From positions 1 through 55,659 of the forward strand of contig JAJZQW010000006.1 of the NCBI GenBank assembly GCA_021802985.1: 55,659 nucleotides of DNA, read 5' to 3'. The notes beneath the pieces were generated by a model. That model saw nothing but the letters and a program-made list of their open reading frames with translations, did not search any database and was not told the origin of the DNA. Below are positions 44,633-51,317 of this stretch, piece by piece (position 1 is the stretch's first letter; each line of letters begins with the position of its first letter). This DNA is from Acidobacteriota bacterium. Its GTDB lineage: Bacteria; Acidobacteriota; Holophagae; Holophagales; Holophagaceae. The position numbers were made by a program, and so were the translations under genes.

Positions 44633-44863
44633 CCCCATGAAACCCCTTGCAACCCGTTCCCACCCCGATAACCTGTGTGCCGGAGCTAAACACTCCCCAC
44701 AGGACGACCGGCATCGCCGGGAGTCGCAGGAAATAAGGCGCAGCCGCAAGGCCCGCGCACGAATAACTGGGCCCATACCTGTGTGGGTGTTTAGCTCCCG
44801 GTCCTGGCCGATCCAGGAAGACAAATCCCGGCTAAACACCGGTCAACTCACAGGAGAAGCGGC
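44633..44863 (+). promoter_or_regulatory. 231-bp noncoding control region after gemA
   Basis: Longest noncoding stretch in the prophage part. ACCTGTGTG occurs at 44671-44679 and 44777-44785. GCTAAACAC occurs forward at 44685-44693 and 44831-44839 and inverted (GTGTTTAGC) at 44787-44795. The first ACCTGTGTG is five bases before a forward copy; the second is one base before the inverted copy. Two small hairpins (CCGGCATCGCCGG near 44709; TCCTGG/CCAGGA at 44802-44818) are also present. A weak promoter-like pair is TTGCAA 44648 and TAACCT 44670. A ribosome binding site (AGGAG) for the next gene closes the region. Probably the middle promoter and its operators. Confidence 0.6.
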
Positions 44864-45676
44864 ATGAGTGCTGAGCTTCGCTCCATCGACTTCCACGGTG
44901 AAGTCGTCTTCCTCGTGGCCCATCCCGAAACAGGGAAGGCCTTCGTCCCGGTCAAACCCCTGTGCGCCCAGGTAGGGCTTTCTTGGGGCTCCCAGCATCA
45001 GAAGCTCACCGCTGATGTGGATTTGTGGGGGTGTACTCATATCGAGATACCTTCCCCGAACGGCCTTCAGACCATGACCTGCCTGCCCCTGGAGAACCTG
45101 AATGGCTGGTTGTTCAGCATCCAGTCGGCCCGGGTGAAGCCGGAGTTCCGGGACAAGTTGCGGGCCTACCAGAAGGAGTGTTTCCAGGCACTGGACGCCT
45201 ACTGGCGCACAGGAGCGGCCCTCCGCCCCGAGGTCCGTGCCGCCGTGCCGGAGGCTGTCCAGGCGCTCTTCGACCAGATCGAGGATCTGACGGGCTTGGA
45301 CCCCATGGATGCCCAGCCCGAAGGAGACGACCGCTACACCTGGATGAGCACCACCCAGGCGGGCCACCGCCTCGGGGTGGGCCGCACGGCCATTCAGTAC
45401 CGCTGCGCCCAGTACGGCATCCCCACCCGGCAGTGGCGCAACGAGCACCAGGTGCCCCTGGAACTCCTCCAGGCCCACTTCATCAAGCATCCCATCCGGA
45501 CGGACATCGGCCGGAACGCCGTGCCTCACGGGGCCTACTCGCCCGCCCTGCCGGATGGCGCCACGCTCCAGATCCTGAAGGATCTCTACGGCCCCGACCT
45601 GGCCCGCATGGTGCTCTACCGGCTGAACCCGCGTGTCTTCCCCCATCCCGCCAGTCTGGTGGGAGGTGCGCGATGA
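44864..45676 (+). CDS. Phage antirepressor-like protein (P22 AR N-terminal type)
   Basis: 270 residues. The first 115 match the P22_AR_N antirepressor domain (IDFHGEVVFLVAHPETGKAF, VPVKPLCAQVGLSWGSQ, LPLENLNGWLFSIQSARVKP, KLRAYQKECFQALDAYW). The second half has a helix-turn-helix-like part (TQAGHRLGVGRTAIQYRCAQ) that may bind DNA. Antirepressors of this type inactivate phage repressors by binding. It is the first gene after the 231-bp control region, with AGGAG seven bases before ATG. It could target the repressor at the left end, which seems unable to cleave itself. Confidence 0.8.
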   Translation: MSAELRSIDFHGEVVFLVAHPETGKAFVPVKPLCAQVGLSWGSQHQKLTADVDLWGCTHIEIPSPNGLQTMTCLPLENLNGWLFSIQSARVKPEFRDKLRAYQKECFQALDAYWRTGAALRPEVRAAVPEAVQALFDQIEDLTGLDPMDAQPEGDDRYTWMSTTQAGHRLGVGRTAIQYRCAQYGIPTRQWRNEHQVPLELLQAHFIKHPIRTDIGRNAVPHGAYSPALPDGATLQILKDLYGPDLARMVLYRLNPRVFPHPASLVGGAR

Positions 45677-45921
45677 TGGACATGCGCCTGGATGAAGCCC
45701 TGAACGTGATGGACCAGGTGGCCACCGAGCTGGAGGCCGCCGCCGCCCTGGTGGGCCAGCGCGAGCGCACCCGCAACGCGGGGGAGACGCCCCGAGCCGA
45801 AGCCCTGGCCCTCACCAGCCTCGAAGCCCACGGCTTCGCCCAGATCCTGGGCCTGATCGCCGGGCAGCTCCGCAAGGCCGAGGCAGACCTGCGCCATGAC
45901 GATCTGGAGCTGGCTGGCTAA
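45673..45921 (+). CDS. Hypothetical small helical protein
   Basis: 82 residues starting at ATG 45673 (overlapping the previous stop) or ATG 45676. Nearly all helical: DEALNVMDQVATELEAAAAL, LEAHGFAQILGLIAGQL. No family recognised. Overlap with the antirepressor-like gene suggests joint translation. Confidence 0.55.
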   Translation: MMDMRLDEALNVMDQVATELEAAAALVGQRERTRNAGETPRAEALALTSLEAHGFAQILGLIAGQLRKAEADLRHDDLELAG

Positions 45922-45942
45922 GATGATTCATTCATCACCAAC

Positions 45943-45961
45943 GCGGACAACCCGCTTTTTT
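45943..45961 (+). terminator. Weak terminator-like element before the lipoprotein gene
   Basis: GCGG-ACAAC-CCGC makes a short 4-bp stem (45943-45955) followed directly by six T. It lies between the small helical gene and the lipoprotein gene and may limit read-through into the latter. Confidence 0.35.
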
Positions 45962-45973
45962 CAAGGAGGCACC

Positions 45974-46345
45974 ATGAACAAGCCCGCCACGAGTCTGCTT
46001 GCCGCCCTGGCCTTCGCCGTGCTGATCGGCCTCGGCTGCGACAAGAAGGCCGACAGCCCCAGCCAGCCAGCCCAATCCACGGCCGTCTCCAAGCTCGCCG
46101 GAACCTGGCAGAACGACCTCATGACGGTGAAGATCGACCTTCAGCGCGGGAAGTACGAAGGCATCGCCATGGGCGAGAAGTTCGAGAAGAAGCTCGCCAT
46201 CGTCAAGGAACTCGGCAACACCGTGGAGTTCACCACGGGTGAAGGCGAGGGCAAGGCCACGATCCTGGCTCAATTCCAGGAGGATGGATCGCTGATGCTC
46301 ACCAAGGAGGGCGGTATCCCCCTGATCATGAAACGCGTGGGATGA
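45974..46345 (+). CDS. Cargo lipoprotein (moron-like)
   Basis: 123-residue lipoprotein: signal peptide NKPATSLLAALAFAVLIGLG with lipobox Cys at about residue 22, a Ser/Gln linker, then a compact beta domain (LAGTWQNDLMTVKIDLQRGK, GEKFEKKLAIVKELG, DGSLMLTKEGG) like small lipocalin-type or DUF-family sensors. Strong AAGGAGG before ATG. It is framed by a terminator-like element upstream and a strong terminator downstream and is less GC-rich in style than its neighbours (Lys-rich), the typical look of a cargo gene expressed from the lysogen. May alter the host surface; function unknown. Confidence 0.75.
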   Translation: MNKPATSLLAALAFAVLIGLGCDKKADSPSQPAQSTAVSKLAGTWQNDLMTVKIDLQRGKYEGIAMGEKFEKKLAIVKELGNTVEFTTGEGEGKATILAQFQEDGSLMLTKEGGIPLIMKRVG

Positions 46346-46368
46346 GATAGCCCCGAACGGACAAACCA

Positions 46369-46395
46369 ACGCCCCGAACCGTTCGGGGCGTTTTT
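46369..46395 (+). terminator. Strong intrinsic terminator after the lipoprotein gene
   Basis: ACGCCCCGAA/TTCGGGGCGT, a perfect 10-bp stem with a 3-nt loop, followed by TTTTT. It isolates the lipoprotein gene from mor. A second CCCCGAACGG copy just upstream (46351-46360) could form an alternative hairpin with the same 3' arm. Confidence 0.88.
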
Positions 46396-46453
46396 CTGCA
46401 TGGTGACGCATGCCCCTTGCCCTCCTCCGCATCCTTATGTGGGAGGGAGACCC

Positions 46454-46804
46454 ATGGGCATTCAGTACCCTGAAGTGCTGATGGACGCGGCGGCAAGTCT
46501 GGCTCACGAGCTGGAGCGGCGCGGGATCTCCCCCGAAGTGGCCAGTGACGCATCCTTCGCCGCCGTGGAGCACCTGCGGGCCCAGTGGGGAGGGGCGGAC
46601 ATCTACATCCCCAAGGCCGCCGTGCTCGACCTGGCGCCGAAGCACCTACTGGTCTACGAGCACTGGAAGGCCGGGGACGACTACCTCAAGCTCATGCGCG
46701 AGTTCGGCTACACCGTGCAGTGGATCCGGCAGATCATCCGGGCGGCCCGGCTGGCCCGTAGCCAGAAGGTGGCCGCGCCCATGCTGCTGGAAGACTGCGG
46801 CTAG
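46454..46804 (+). CDS. mor: Mor-family transcription activator
   Basis: 116-residue DNA-binding activator of the Mor/C family that, in Mu, switches on middle (Mor) or late (C) promoters with host RNA polymerase. Family pattern: helical dimerisation part (LAHELERRGISPEVASDASF), the conserved strand WGGADIYIPKA, then the helix-turn-helix (EHWKAGDDYLKLMREFGYTV, QWIRQIIRAARLA). AGGGAG precedes ATG by six bases. Only one member of the family is seen, so it may do the job of both Mor and C. Separated from its upstream neighbour by a terminator, so it needs its own promoter. Confidence 0.88.
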   Translation: MGIQYPEVLMDAAASLAHELERRGISPEVASDASFAAVEHLRAQWGGADIYIPKAAVLDLAPKHLLVYEHWKAGDDYLKLMREFGYTVQWIRQIIRAARLARSQKVAAPMLLEDCG

Positions 46805-46808
46805 ATCA

Positions 46809-46824
46809 CCCCAAACCACTTTCC
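46809..46824 (+). promoter_or_regulatory. Late-promoter motif copy 1 (before lysis cassette)
   Basis: CCCCAAACCACTTTCC, four bases after the mor stop and 58 bases before the start of the lysis cassette. The same 16-mer with one change lies before the protease gene at 54309-54324. In Mu these two positions hold the C-activated promoters Plys and PI. Proposed activator-binding site. Confidence 0.55.
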
Positions 46825-46850
46825 AAGCGCCACAGGGGCGCACGGAGGAC

Positions 46851-46878
46851 GGTTCTCCTGACCCATTCCAGGAGAACC
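46851..46878 (+). promoter_or_regulatory. Hairpin masking the holin ribosome binding site
   Basis: GGTTCTCCT (46851-46859) pairs exactly with AGGAGAACC (46870-46878), a 9-bp stem with a 10-nt loop. The AGGAG in the 3' arm is the ribosome binding site of GTG 46882. The stem could delay lysis-gene translation; outer bases GGAGG and CTCC can extend it. Confidence 0.55.
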
Positions 46879-46881
46879 TCC

Positions 46882-47382
46882 GTGATCGAGCCCCTGTCTC
46901 CACCCTCTGAATCCCTCCCCCTTGGCCAGCGCTTGCTCCGTGGCCTATCCTCGGCCTTCTCCAGCTTCATGGGCTTCCTTGTGGGCGCCCACGGCTTCGA
47001 GATGGACAAGGCCGCCCGGGGCCGCATGGCCCTGGTTTTCCTGCTCATTGCGAGCCTGGGGGGCTGGCTGACGGCCAAGGCCCTCTCCGCCTGGGCAGTG
47101 CTGCAGCCCACGCCGGACAGTCCGGCCTGGGAGCTGGCCCTCCAGGCGCGACTCGCCCTCTTCCGGGCCCGCACGGCCCTGGGCCTGGCCTTCGGCGTGC
47201 TGCTGCTCACCTGGGCCGCCTTCCAGGTCCTCGACCGAACCCGCCTCGGCAAGCGGCTCTGGCACTGGTCCCCCGGCATGGACTCAGACGCCACCTCCGG
47301 CGCCAAGACCCTCTCCGCGGGCATCGCCTTCGCCGCGCTGCTGCTGGCCTTCGCCTACCTGGCGGGCCAGGTGCTCCGGTGA
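46882..47382 (+). CDS. Holin-like membrane protein
   Basis: 166 residues with three predicted membrane helices (about 48-72, 95-117 and 142-164), a hydrophilic 45-residue N-terminus and a loop with RLGKRLWHWSPG. No specific family recognised; the place directly before a lysozyme and spanins makes it the holin candidate. GTG start at 46882, seven bases after AGGAG inside a hairpin. Overlaps the lysozyme gene by GTGA. Confidence 0.6.
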   Translation: MIEPLSPPSESLPLGQRLLRGLSSAFSSFMGFLVGAHGFEMDKAARGRMALVFLLIASLGGWLTAKALSAWAVLQPTPDSPAWELALQARLALFRARTALGLAFGVLLLTWAAFQVLDRTRLGKRLWHWSPGMDSDATSGAKTLSAGIAFAALLLAFAYLAGQVLR

Positions 47383-47915
47383 AGACCCTCCGAGCCCTCC
47401 TCCTGGTCCTCCTGGCCGTGGTTGGGCTCACGGCCCAGGTCCCCTTTGAGGCGACCTTCCGGTCCGTGGCCGGGCCCCGCTGGGTGGACCGGGCGGCCCA
47501 GGTGAAGGCGGAAAGCCTCTTCCGGGCCACGGTCACCGCCCCGGACGGCGGCATGGGCCTCGCCCAGTTCATGCCCGCGACCTGGTCATGGGCTCAAGCC
47601 CAGGGCTGGGTGCCTCGCGGAGCCAGCGCCTATGAGCCCACTGCAGCCATCACGGCCCAGCACGCCTACATGACCTGGTTAGAGTCCAGGACCGGTGGGC
47701 GGCTGGATCCGGCGCTCGGCGCCTACAATGCCGGGCTCGGCTCTGTGCGCAAGGCCCAGCTGCTGGCCGCCCAGCTGGGCCTGCAGGGCCAGGCGGCCTG
47801 GCTGCGGGCGCTCCCCCGGGTCACCGGGGAGCGCAACGCCTCCATCACGCGGAGCTATCTGGCCCGCAACCTCCGCTACCGGATCGAGCTGGGAGGTTGC
47901 CATGCGCCTAACTGA
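47379..47915 (+). CDS. Phage lytic transglycosylase (SLT domain endolysin)
   Basis: Cleaves the glycan strands of peptidoglycan to release phage. 178 residues: an N-terminal hydrophobic stretch (MKTLRALLLVLLAVVGLTAQ) acting as signal peptide or signal-anchor, then an SLT domain with the catalytic Glu in VKAESLFRATV (about residue 44), GGMGLAQFMPATW and ALGAYNAGLGSV. The exported form would be held at the membrane until the holin acts. GTG start overlaps the holin-like gene. Confidence 0.88.
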   Translation: MKTLRALLLVLLAVVGLTAQVPFEATFRSVAGPRWVDRAAQVKAESLFRATVTAPDGGMGLAQFMPATWSWAQAQGWVPRGASAYEPTAAITAQHAYMTWLESRTGGRLDPALGAYNAGLGSVRKAQLLAAQLGLQGQAAWLRALPRVTGERNASITRSYLARNLRYRIELGGCHAPN

Positions 47916-48231
47916 GCTGGAGCCGATCTTCCTGCGGGTGGCCGAGCGCGGCGAGCGTGCCGTCTTCAAGCATGTCTCCACCATCGAAGAGGCCCACGGC
48001 CTCCGGTTCCTCTGTCCGAAGTGCTACCAGGCCAACGGCGGCCCCAAGGGGACACACAGCGTCATCTGCTGGACGCCTCAGGCACCGCTGGACGACAAGT
48101 CCGCAGGCGGTGCCCGGTGGCCCATGTCGGGGACGGGTTACCTGGACCTGACGCTCACGCCCTCCATCCAGCTCCTGGGGGGATGCCACTGGCATGGCTT
48201 CATCACCAACGGGGAGGCAACCTCGGTATGA
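47902..48231 (+). CDS. DUF6527-like phage protein
   Basis: 109 residues, with a cysteine pair in FLCPKCYQAN and the C-terminal TPSIQLLGGCHWHGFITNGE that recurs in small phage proteins annotated DUF6527. Cys and His positions suggest a zinc site. Located inside the lysis cassette, overlapping both neighbours; function unknown. Confidence 0.65.
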   Translation: MRLTELEPIFLRVAERGERAVFKHVSTIEEAHGLRFLCPKCYQANGGPKGTHSVICWTPQAPLDDKSAGGARWPMSGTGYLDLTLTPSIQLLGGCHWHGFITNGEATSV

Positions 48232-48644
48232 GCCTCACCACCCGCACCCTGGCCCTCCTCCTGCTGCTGGCCACAGTCGCCGCGGGCCTGGCCTTCCTCT
48301 ACGGCCGCCACGAGGCGGCAAGGGCTGTCCAGGCCGAACAGCGCCTGGCGCTGGCGGTCCAGGCCCAAGGCCAGCTCACGGCCGCCCTGGAGACCGAGCA
48401 GCGCGGCATAGAGGCCCTCCGAGGTGAGCGCCGGGCCCAGGAGGCCCAGCTGCGCACCGCGGACCGCTCTGGAGCGCAGACCCGCCACGAGGGGGAGGCC
48501 CGCGCCCAGGCTGTGCTGCTGGCCCCGGCGCCAGAGGTGCAGCACGGGAACACCCGGGACCTGGTGCGCTGGGCCTCCACCCAGGCCCAGGACCTCAATC
48601 GCCGCCTGGAGGTGCCGCCCCTTCACCAGGAGATCCCCCGATGA
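48228..48644 (+). CDS. Inner-membrane spanin-like protein (Rz type)
   Basis: 138 residues: one N-terminal membrane helix (TLALLLLLATVAAGLAFLYG) and a long Ala/Gln/Arg/Glu-rich coiled coil in the periplasm (about 28-95), ending in a short Pro-containing tail. This is the form of i-spanins, which with an outer-membrane lipoprotein disrupt the outer membrane at lysis. The next gene encodes such a lipoprotein and overlaps by ATGA. Confidence 0.75.
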   Translation: MSLTTRTLALLLLLATVAAGLAFLYGRHEAARAVQAEQRLALAVQAQGQLTAALETEQRGIEALRGERRAQEAQLRTADRSGAQTRHEGEARAQAVLLAPAPEVQHGNTRDLVRWASTQAQDLNRRLEVPPLHQEIPR

Positions 48645-48940
48645 AGCGCCTGGTCGTCCTCCTTGCCCTGATGGTGGCCACCCTCGCCGGCATCGGTTGC
48701 GCCAAACCAACCGCAAACCCCATCGTCGTCCGGGAACCGGTCCCCGTGCCGTGCCCGCCGCCCGCTATCCCGGCGCGTCCCGCGCTCCCCTCGGCCCAGC
48801 TGGGCCCCGATCCCACCTTGCGCGACCTTCTCCGCGCCCTGCTGGCCGACCGCGAGGCCCTGGCCGCCTGGGCCCTGGACCTGGAGATCCGCCTGAAGGC
48901 CTACCTGCCCCCCGACCCCGCCAAGGAGCCCCGCCGATGA
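48641..48940 (+). CDS. Outer-membrane spanin-like lipoprotein (Rz1 type)
   Basis: 99-residue Pro-rich lipoprotein with lipobox LAGIGC (Cys about residue 20) and PVPVPCPPPAIPARPALP, typical of o-spanins. Unlike lambda Rz1, nested within Rz, it follows the Rz-like gene with only a 4-base overlap. The C-terminal helix (LRDLLRALLADREALAAWAL) probably packs with the Rz-like coiled coil. Confidence 0.75.
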   Translation: MKRLVVLLALMVATLAGIGCAKPTANPIVVREPVPVPCPPPAIPARPALPSAQLGPDPTLRDLLRALLADREALAAWALDLEIRLKAYLPPDPAKEPRR

Positions 48941-49188
48941 CCGCACCCATCCGACGCCGCGCCCAGAGCCCATCCTGCCCTGGCTGCAATGAGCAGCTGC
49001 TGGGCGAGATCAAGGGCACGCTGGACATGGTCCGAGAGACCCAGAAAACCCACGGCACCAAGCTGGACTCCATGGATGGCCGCCTGCGCTCCGTCGAGAA
49101 CAAGGCCACCCTCGCCGGAGGTCTGAGCGGCCTGCTCATGGCCGTGGGAGTGAACCTCGCGGGCTGGTGGATCAAGGGGAAGAGCTGA
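48937..49188 (+). CDS. Small membrane protein with coiled coil
   Basis: 83 residues: CxxC pair (SCPGCNEQ), a coiled-coil stretch (IKGTLDMVRETQKTHGTKLD) and one C-terminal membrane helix (LAGGLSGLLMAVGVNLAGWW). The form resembles DUF2730 or XhlA-like proteins of phage lysis/packaging junctions, but I cannot assign it to one. Overlaps the spanin gene by ATGA. Confidence 0.55.
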   Translation: MTAPIRRRAQSPSCPGCNEQLLGEIKGTLDMVRETQKTHGTKLDSMDGRLRSVENKATLAGGLSGLLMAVGVNLAGWWIKGKS

Positions 49189-49189
49189 C

Positions 49190-49696
49190 ATGGCCCACCC
49201 GCCGGAAGTGCGCAGCAAGCTCCGTGGGCTCTACGTCCACAAGGGCCTGGGCCTGGAGCATGCCGCCCAGCGCCTGGGCCTGAGCCCGCGCACGGCGAGC
49301 CGCTGGAAACAGGAGGCCGCCGAGCAGGACGACGACTGGGACAAGGCCCGTGCGGCCCACCACCTGGCGGGGGAAGGGGCCGAGGCCGTGTCCCGCGCCG
49401 TGCTGGAGGACTTCCTTGGCCTCTTCCAGGTCGTGATGGCCGAGGTGAAGGGCGACAAGGGCAACAAGCTGAAGCCCATCGAGAAGGCCGAGGCCATCAG
49501 CCGCCTGGCCGACGCCTACACCAAAACCACCCGGGCCATCCAGCGCAGCGCCCCCGAGCTGAACCGCCTGGCCGTGGCCAGCGAGGTCCTACAGCACCTG
49601 GCCCGCTACGTGCGGGAGAAGGCCCCGCAGCACGCCCCGGCGCTGCTGGAGGTGCTGGAGCCCTTCGGCGAGGAACTGGTGCGGCTCTATGGCTAA
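49190..49696 (+). CDS. Small terminase-like protein (DUF1804, Mu gp27 type)
   Basis: DNA-recognition subunit for packaging, by position and family. 168 residues: N-terminal HTH with MAHPPEVRSKLRGLYVHKG, LGLSPRTASRWKQEA and DDWDKARAAHHLAGEGA, the DUF1804 pattern, then a helical C-terminus. Overlaps the large terminase gene by 8 bases. Confidence 0.82.
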   Translation: MAHPPEVRSKLRGLYVHKGLGLEHAAQRLGLSPRTASRWKQEAAEQDDDWDKARAAHHLAGEGAEAVSRAVLEDFLGLFQVVMAEVKGDKGNKLKPIEKAEAISRLADAYTKTTRAIQRSAPELNRLAVASEVLQHLARYVREKAPQHAPALLEVLEPFGEELVRLYG

Positions 49697-51305
49697 GAAG
49701 CTCTCCACCCGCGAGTTCCTGGAGGGACTGTCGGCCCTGGCCGGTGATCTGCGCCAGCAGATCGAGGCCAGGGTGGACGGCTTTGACCCCGACCCCGAAG
49801 CGCATGTCCAGCGGCGCCTCAAGGCCGCCGAGGATCTGGCCTTCTTCGGCCGCACCTACTTCCCGCACTACGTGCAGGGCGACCCCAGCATCCTCCACGA
49901 GTTCCTCTTCGAGCGCCTACCCCGGCTGGCCCGCGCCAAAACAGGTGCAAAACTCGCCATCGCCGCTCCCCGCGGCGAGGCGAAGTCCACCATCACCACC
50001 CAGATCTTCGTGCTGTGGTGCGTGGTCCATGGCCTACGCCGCTACGTGCCGATCATCATGGACGCCTTCGAGCAGGCGGCCACCATGCTGGAGGCCATCA
50101 AGGCCGAGCTGGAGGCCAACCCGCGCCTCCGGATGGACTATCCGGAGGCCTGCGGCCAGGGCCGCGTCTGGCAGGCCGGGGTCATCGTCACGGCCAACGA
50201 CGCCAAGATCCAGGCCTTTGGCTCCGGCAAGCGCATGCGCGGCCTGCGCCATGGCCCCTACCGCCCCGACCTGGTCGTCTGCGATGACCTGGAAAACGAC
50301 GAGAACGTGCGCAGCCCCGAGCAGCGGGACAAGCTGGAGTCCTGGCTGAAGAAGGCCGTGCTCAAGCTGGGCGCCGCCGACGACACGCTGGATGTGGTGG
50401 TGATCGGAACCGTGCTGCACTACGACAGCCTGCTGGCCCGGCTGCTGAAGAACCCCTTCTGGGAAAGCCGGACCTTCCGGGCCGTCCTGGAGTGGCCTGC
50501 CCGCATGGACCTCTGGGACAAGTGGGAGGAGCTCTACCTCAACGAGGGCGAGACGGCCGCCGAGGCCTTCTACCTGGAGCGCCGGGCGGAGATGGAGCGC
50601 GGGGCGGTCGTGAGCTGGCCCGCCAAGCGGCCCCTCAAGGTGCTCATGCGGATCCGCGCCCGGGACGACCACAGCGCCTTCGACTCCGAGCTGCAGAACG
50701 ATCCCATCCACAGCGAGGATGCGCCCTTCGGGGAGGTGACCTTCTGGGTGGACGAATCCCCGCGGTGGGTGTTCTACGGGGCAGTGGACCCCTCCCTGGG
50801 CAAGAAGGGGGCGGGACGCGATCCCTCCGCCATCCTGGTGGGCGGCTACGACCGCCTGACCGGCATCCTCGATGTCGTCGAGGCCTCCATCGCCAAGCGG
50901 CTGCCGGACAAGATCATCGAAGACGTGATCGCCTTCCAGATCCGCTATGGCTGCCTGGTCTGGGGCGTGGAGGCCATCCAGTTCCAGGAGTTCTTCCGCA
51001 CGGAGATGGTCAAGCGCAGCGCCTCCCGCGGCGTCCACGTCCCGGCGCGGCCCCTGACGCCCCACACCGACAAGGACCTGCGCATCGAGAGCCTCCAGCC
51101 GCATGTGGCCAACGGCCTGATCCGGTTCCACCCCCGCCTGAAGGCCCTGCTGGAGCAGCTCCGGCACTGGCCCATGGCCGACCACGACGACGGCCCGGAC
51201 GCCCTGGAGATGCTCTGGAAGATGGCCACGGCTGGGAACGCGGGCGCCTTGCCCCGCACCAGCGGCAACCGCCGAACCGGGTCCCGCCTCTCCGACTACC
51301 TGTGA
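49689..51305 (+). CDS. Large terminase subunit (Mu gp28 type)
   Basis: Packaging motor: ATPase plus nuclease. 538 residues. The ATPase part has a Walker A variant AAPRGEAKST (about residue 98) and Walker B LVVCDDLEND (about residue 195). The nuclease part carries VDPSLGKKGAGRDPSAILV (about residue 363) and a late acidic HDDGPDALEM (about residue 500). Works with the upstream DUF1804 subunit and the portal downstream; Mu uses headful packaging into flanking host DNA. Confidence 0.93.
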   Translation: MAKKLSTREFLEGLSALAGDLRQQIEARVDGFDPDPEAHVQRRLKAAEDLAFFGRTYFPHYVQGDPSILHEFLFERLPRLARAKTGAKLAIAAPRGEAKSTITTQIFVLWCVVHGLRRYVPIIMDAFEQAATMLEAIKAELEANPRLRMDYPEACGQGRVWQAGVIVTANDAKIQAFGSGKRMRGLRHGPYRPDLVVCDDLENDENVRSPEQRDKLESWLKKAVLKLGAADDTLDVVVIGTVLHYDSLLARLLKNPFWESRTFRAVLEWPARMDLWDKWEELYLNEGETAAEAFYLERRAEMERGAVVSWPAKRPLKVLMRIRARDDHSAFDSELQNDPIHSEDAPFGEVTFWVDESPRWVFYGAVDPSLGKKGAGRDPSAILVGGYDRLTGILDVVEASIAKRLPDKIIEDVIAFQIRYGCLVWGVEAIQFQEFFRTEMVKRSASRGVHVPARPLTPHTDKDLRIESLQPHVANGLIRFHPRLKALLEQLRHWPMADHDDGPDALEMLWKMATAGNAGALPRTSGNRRTGSRLSDYL

Positions 51306-51317
51306 CCAGAGGTTCCC

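Noticed and set aside
44637..44863. Small coding frame in the control region after gemA
   Set aside because: Composition is not protein-like, and the DNA instead shows repeated motifs and hairpins.
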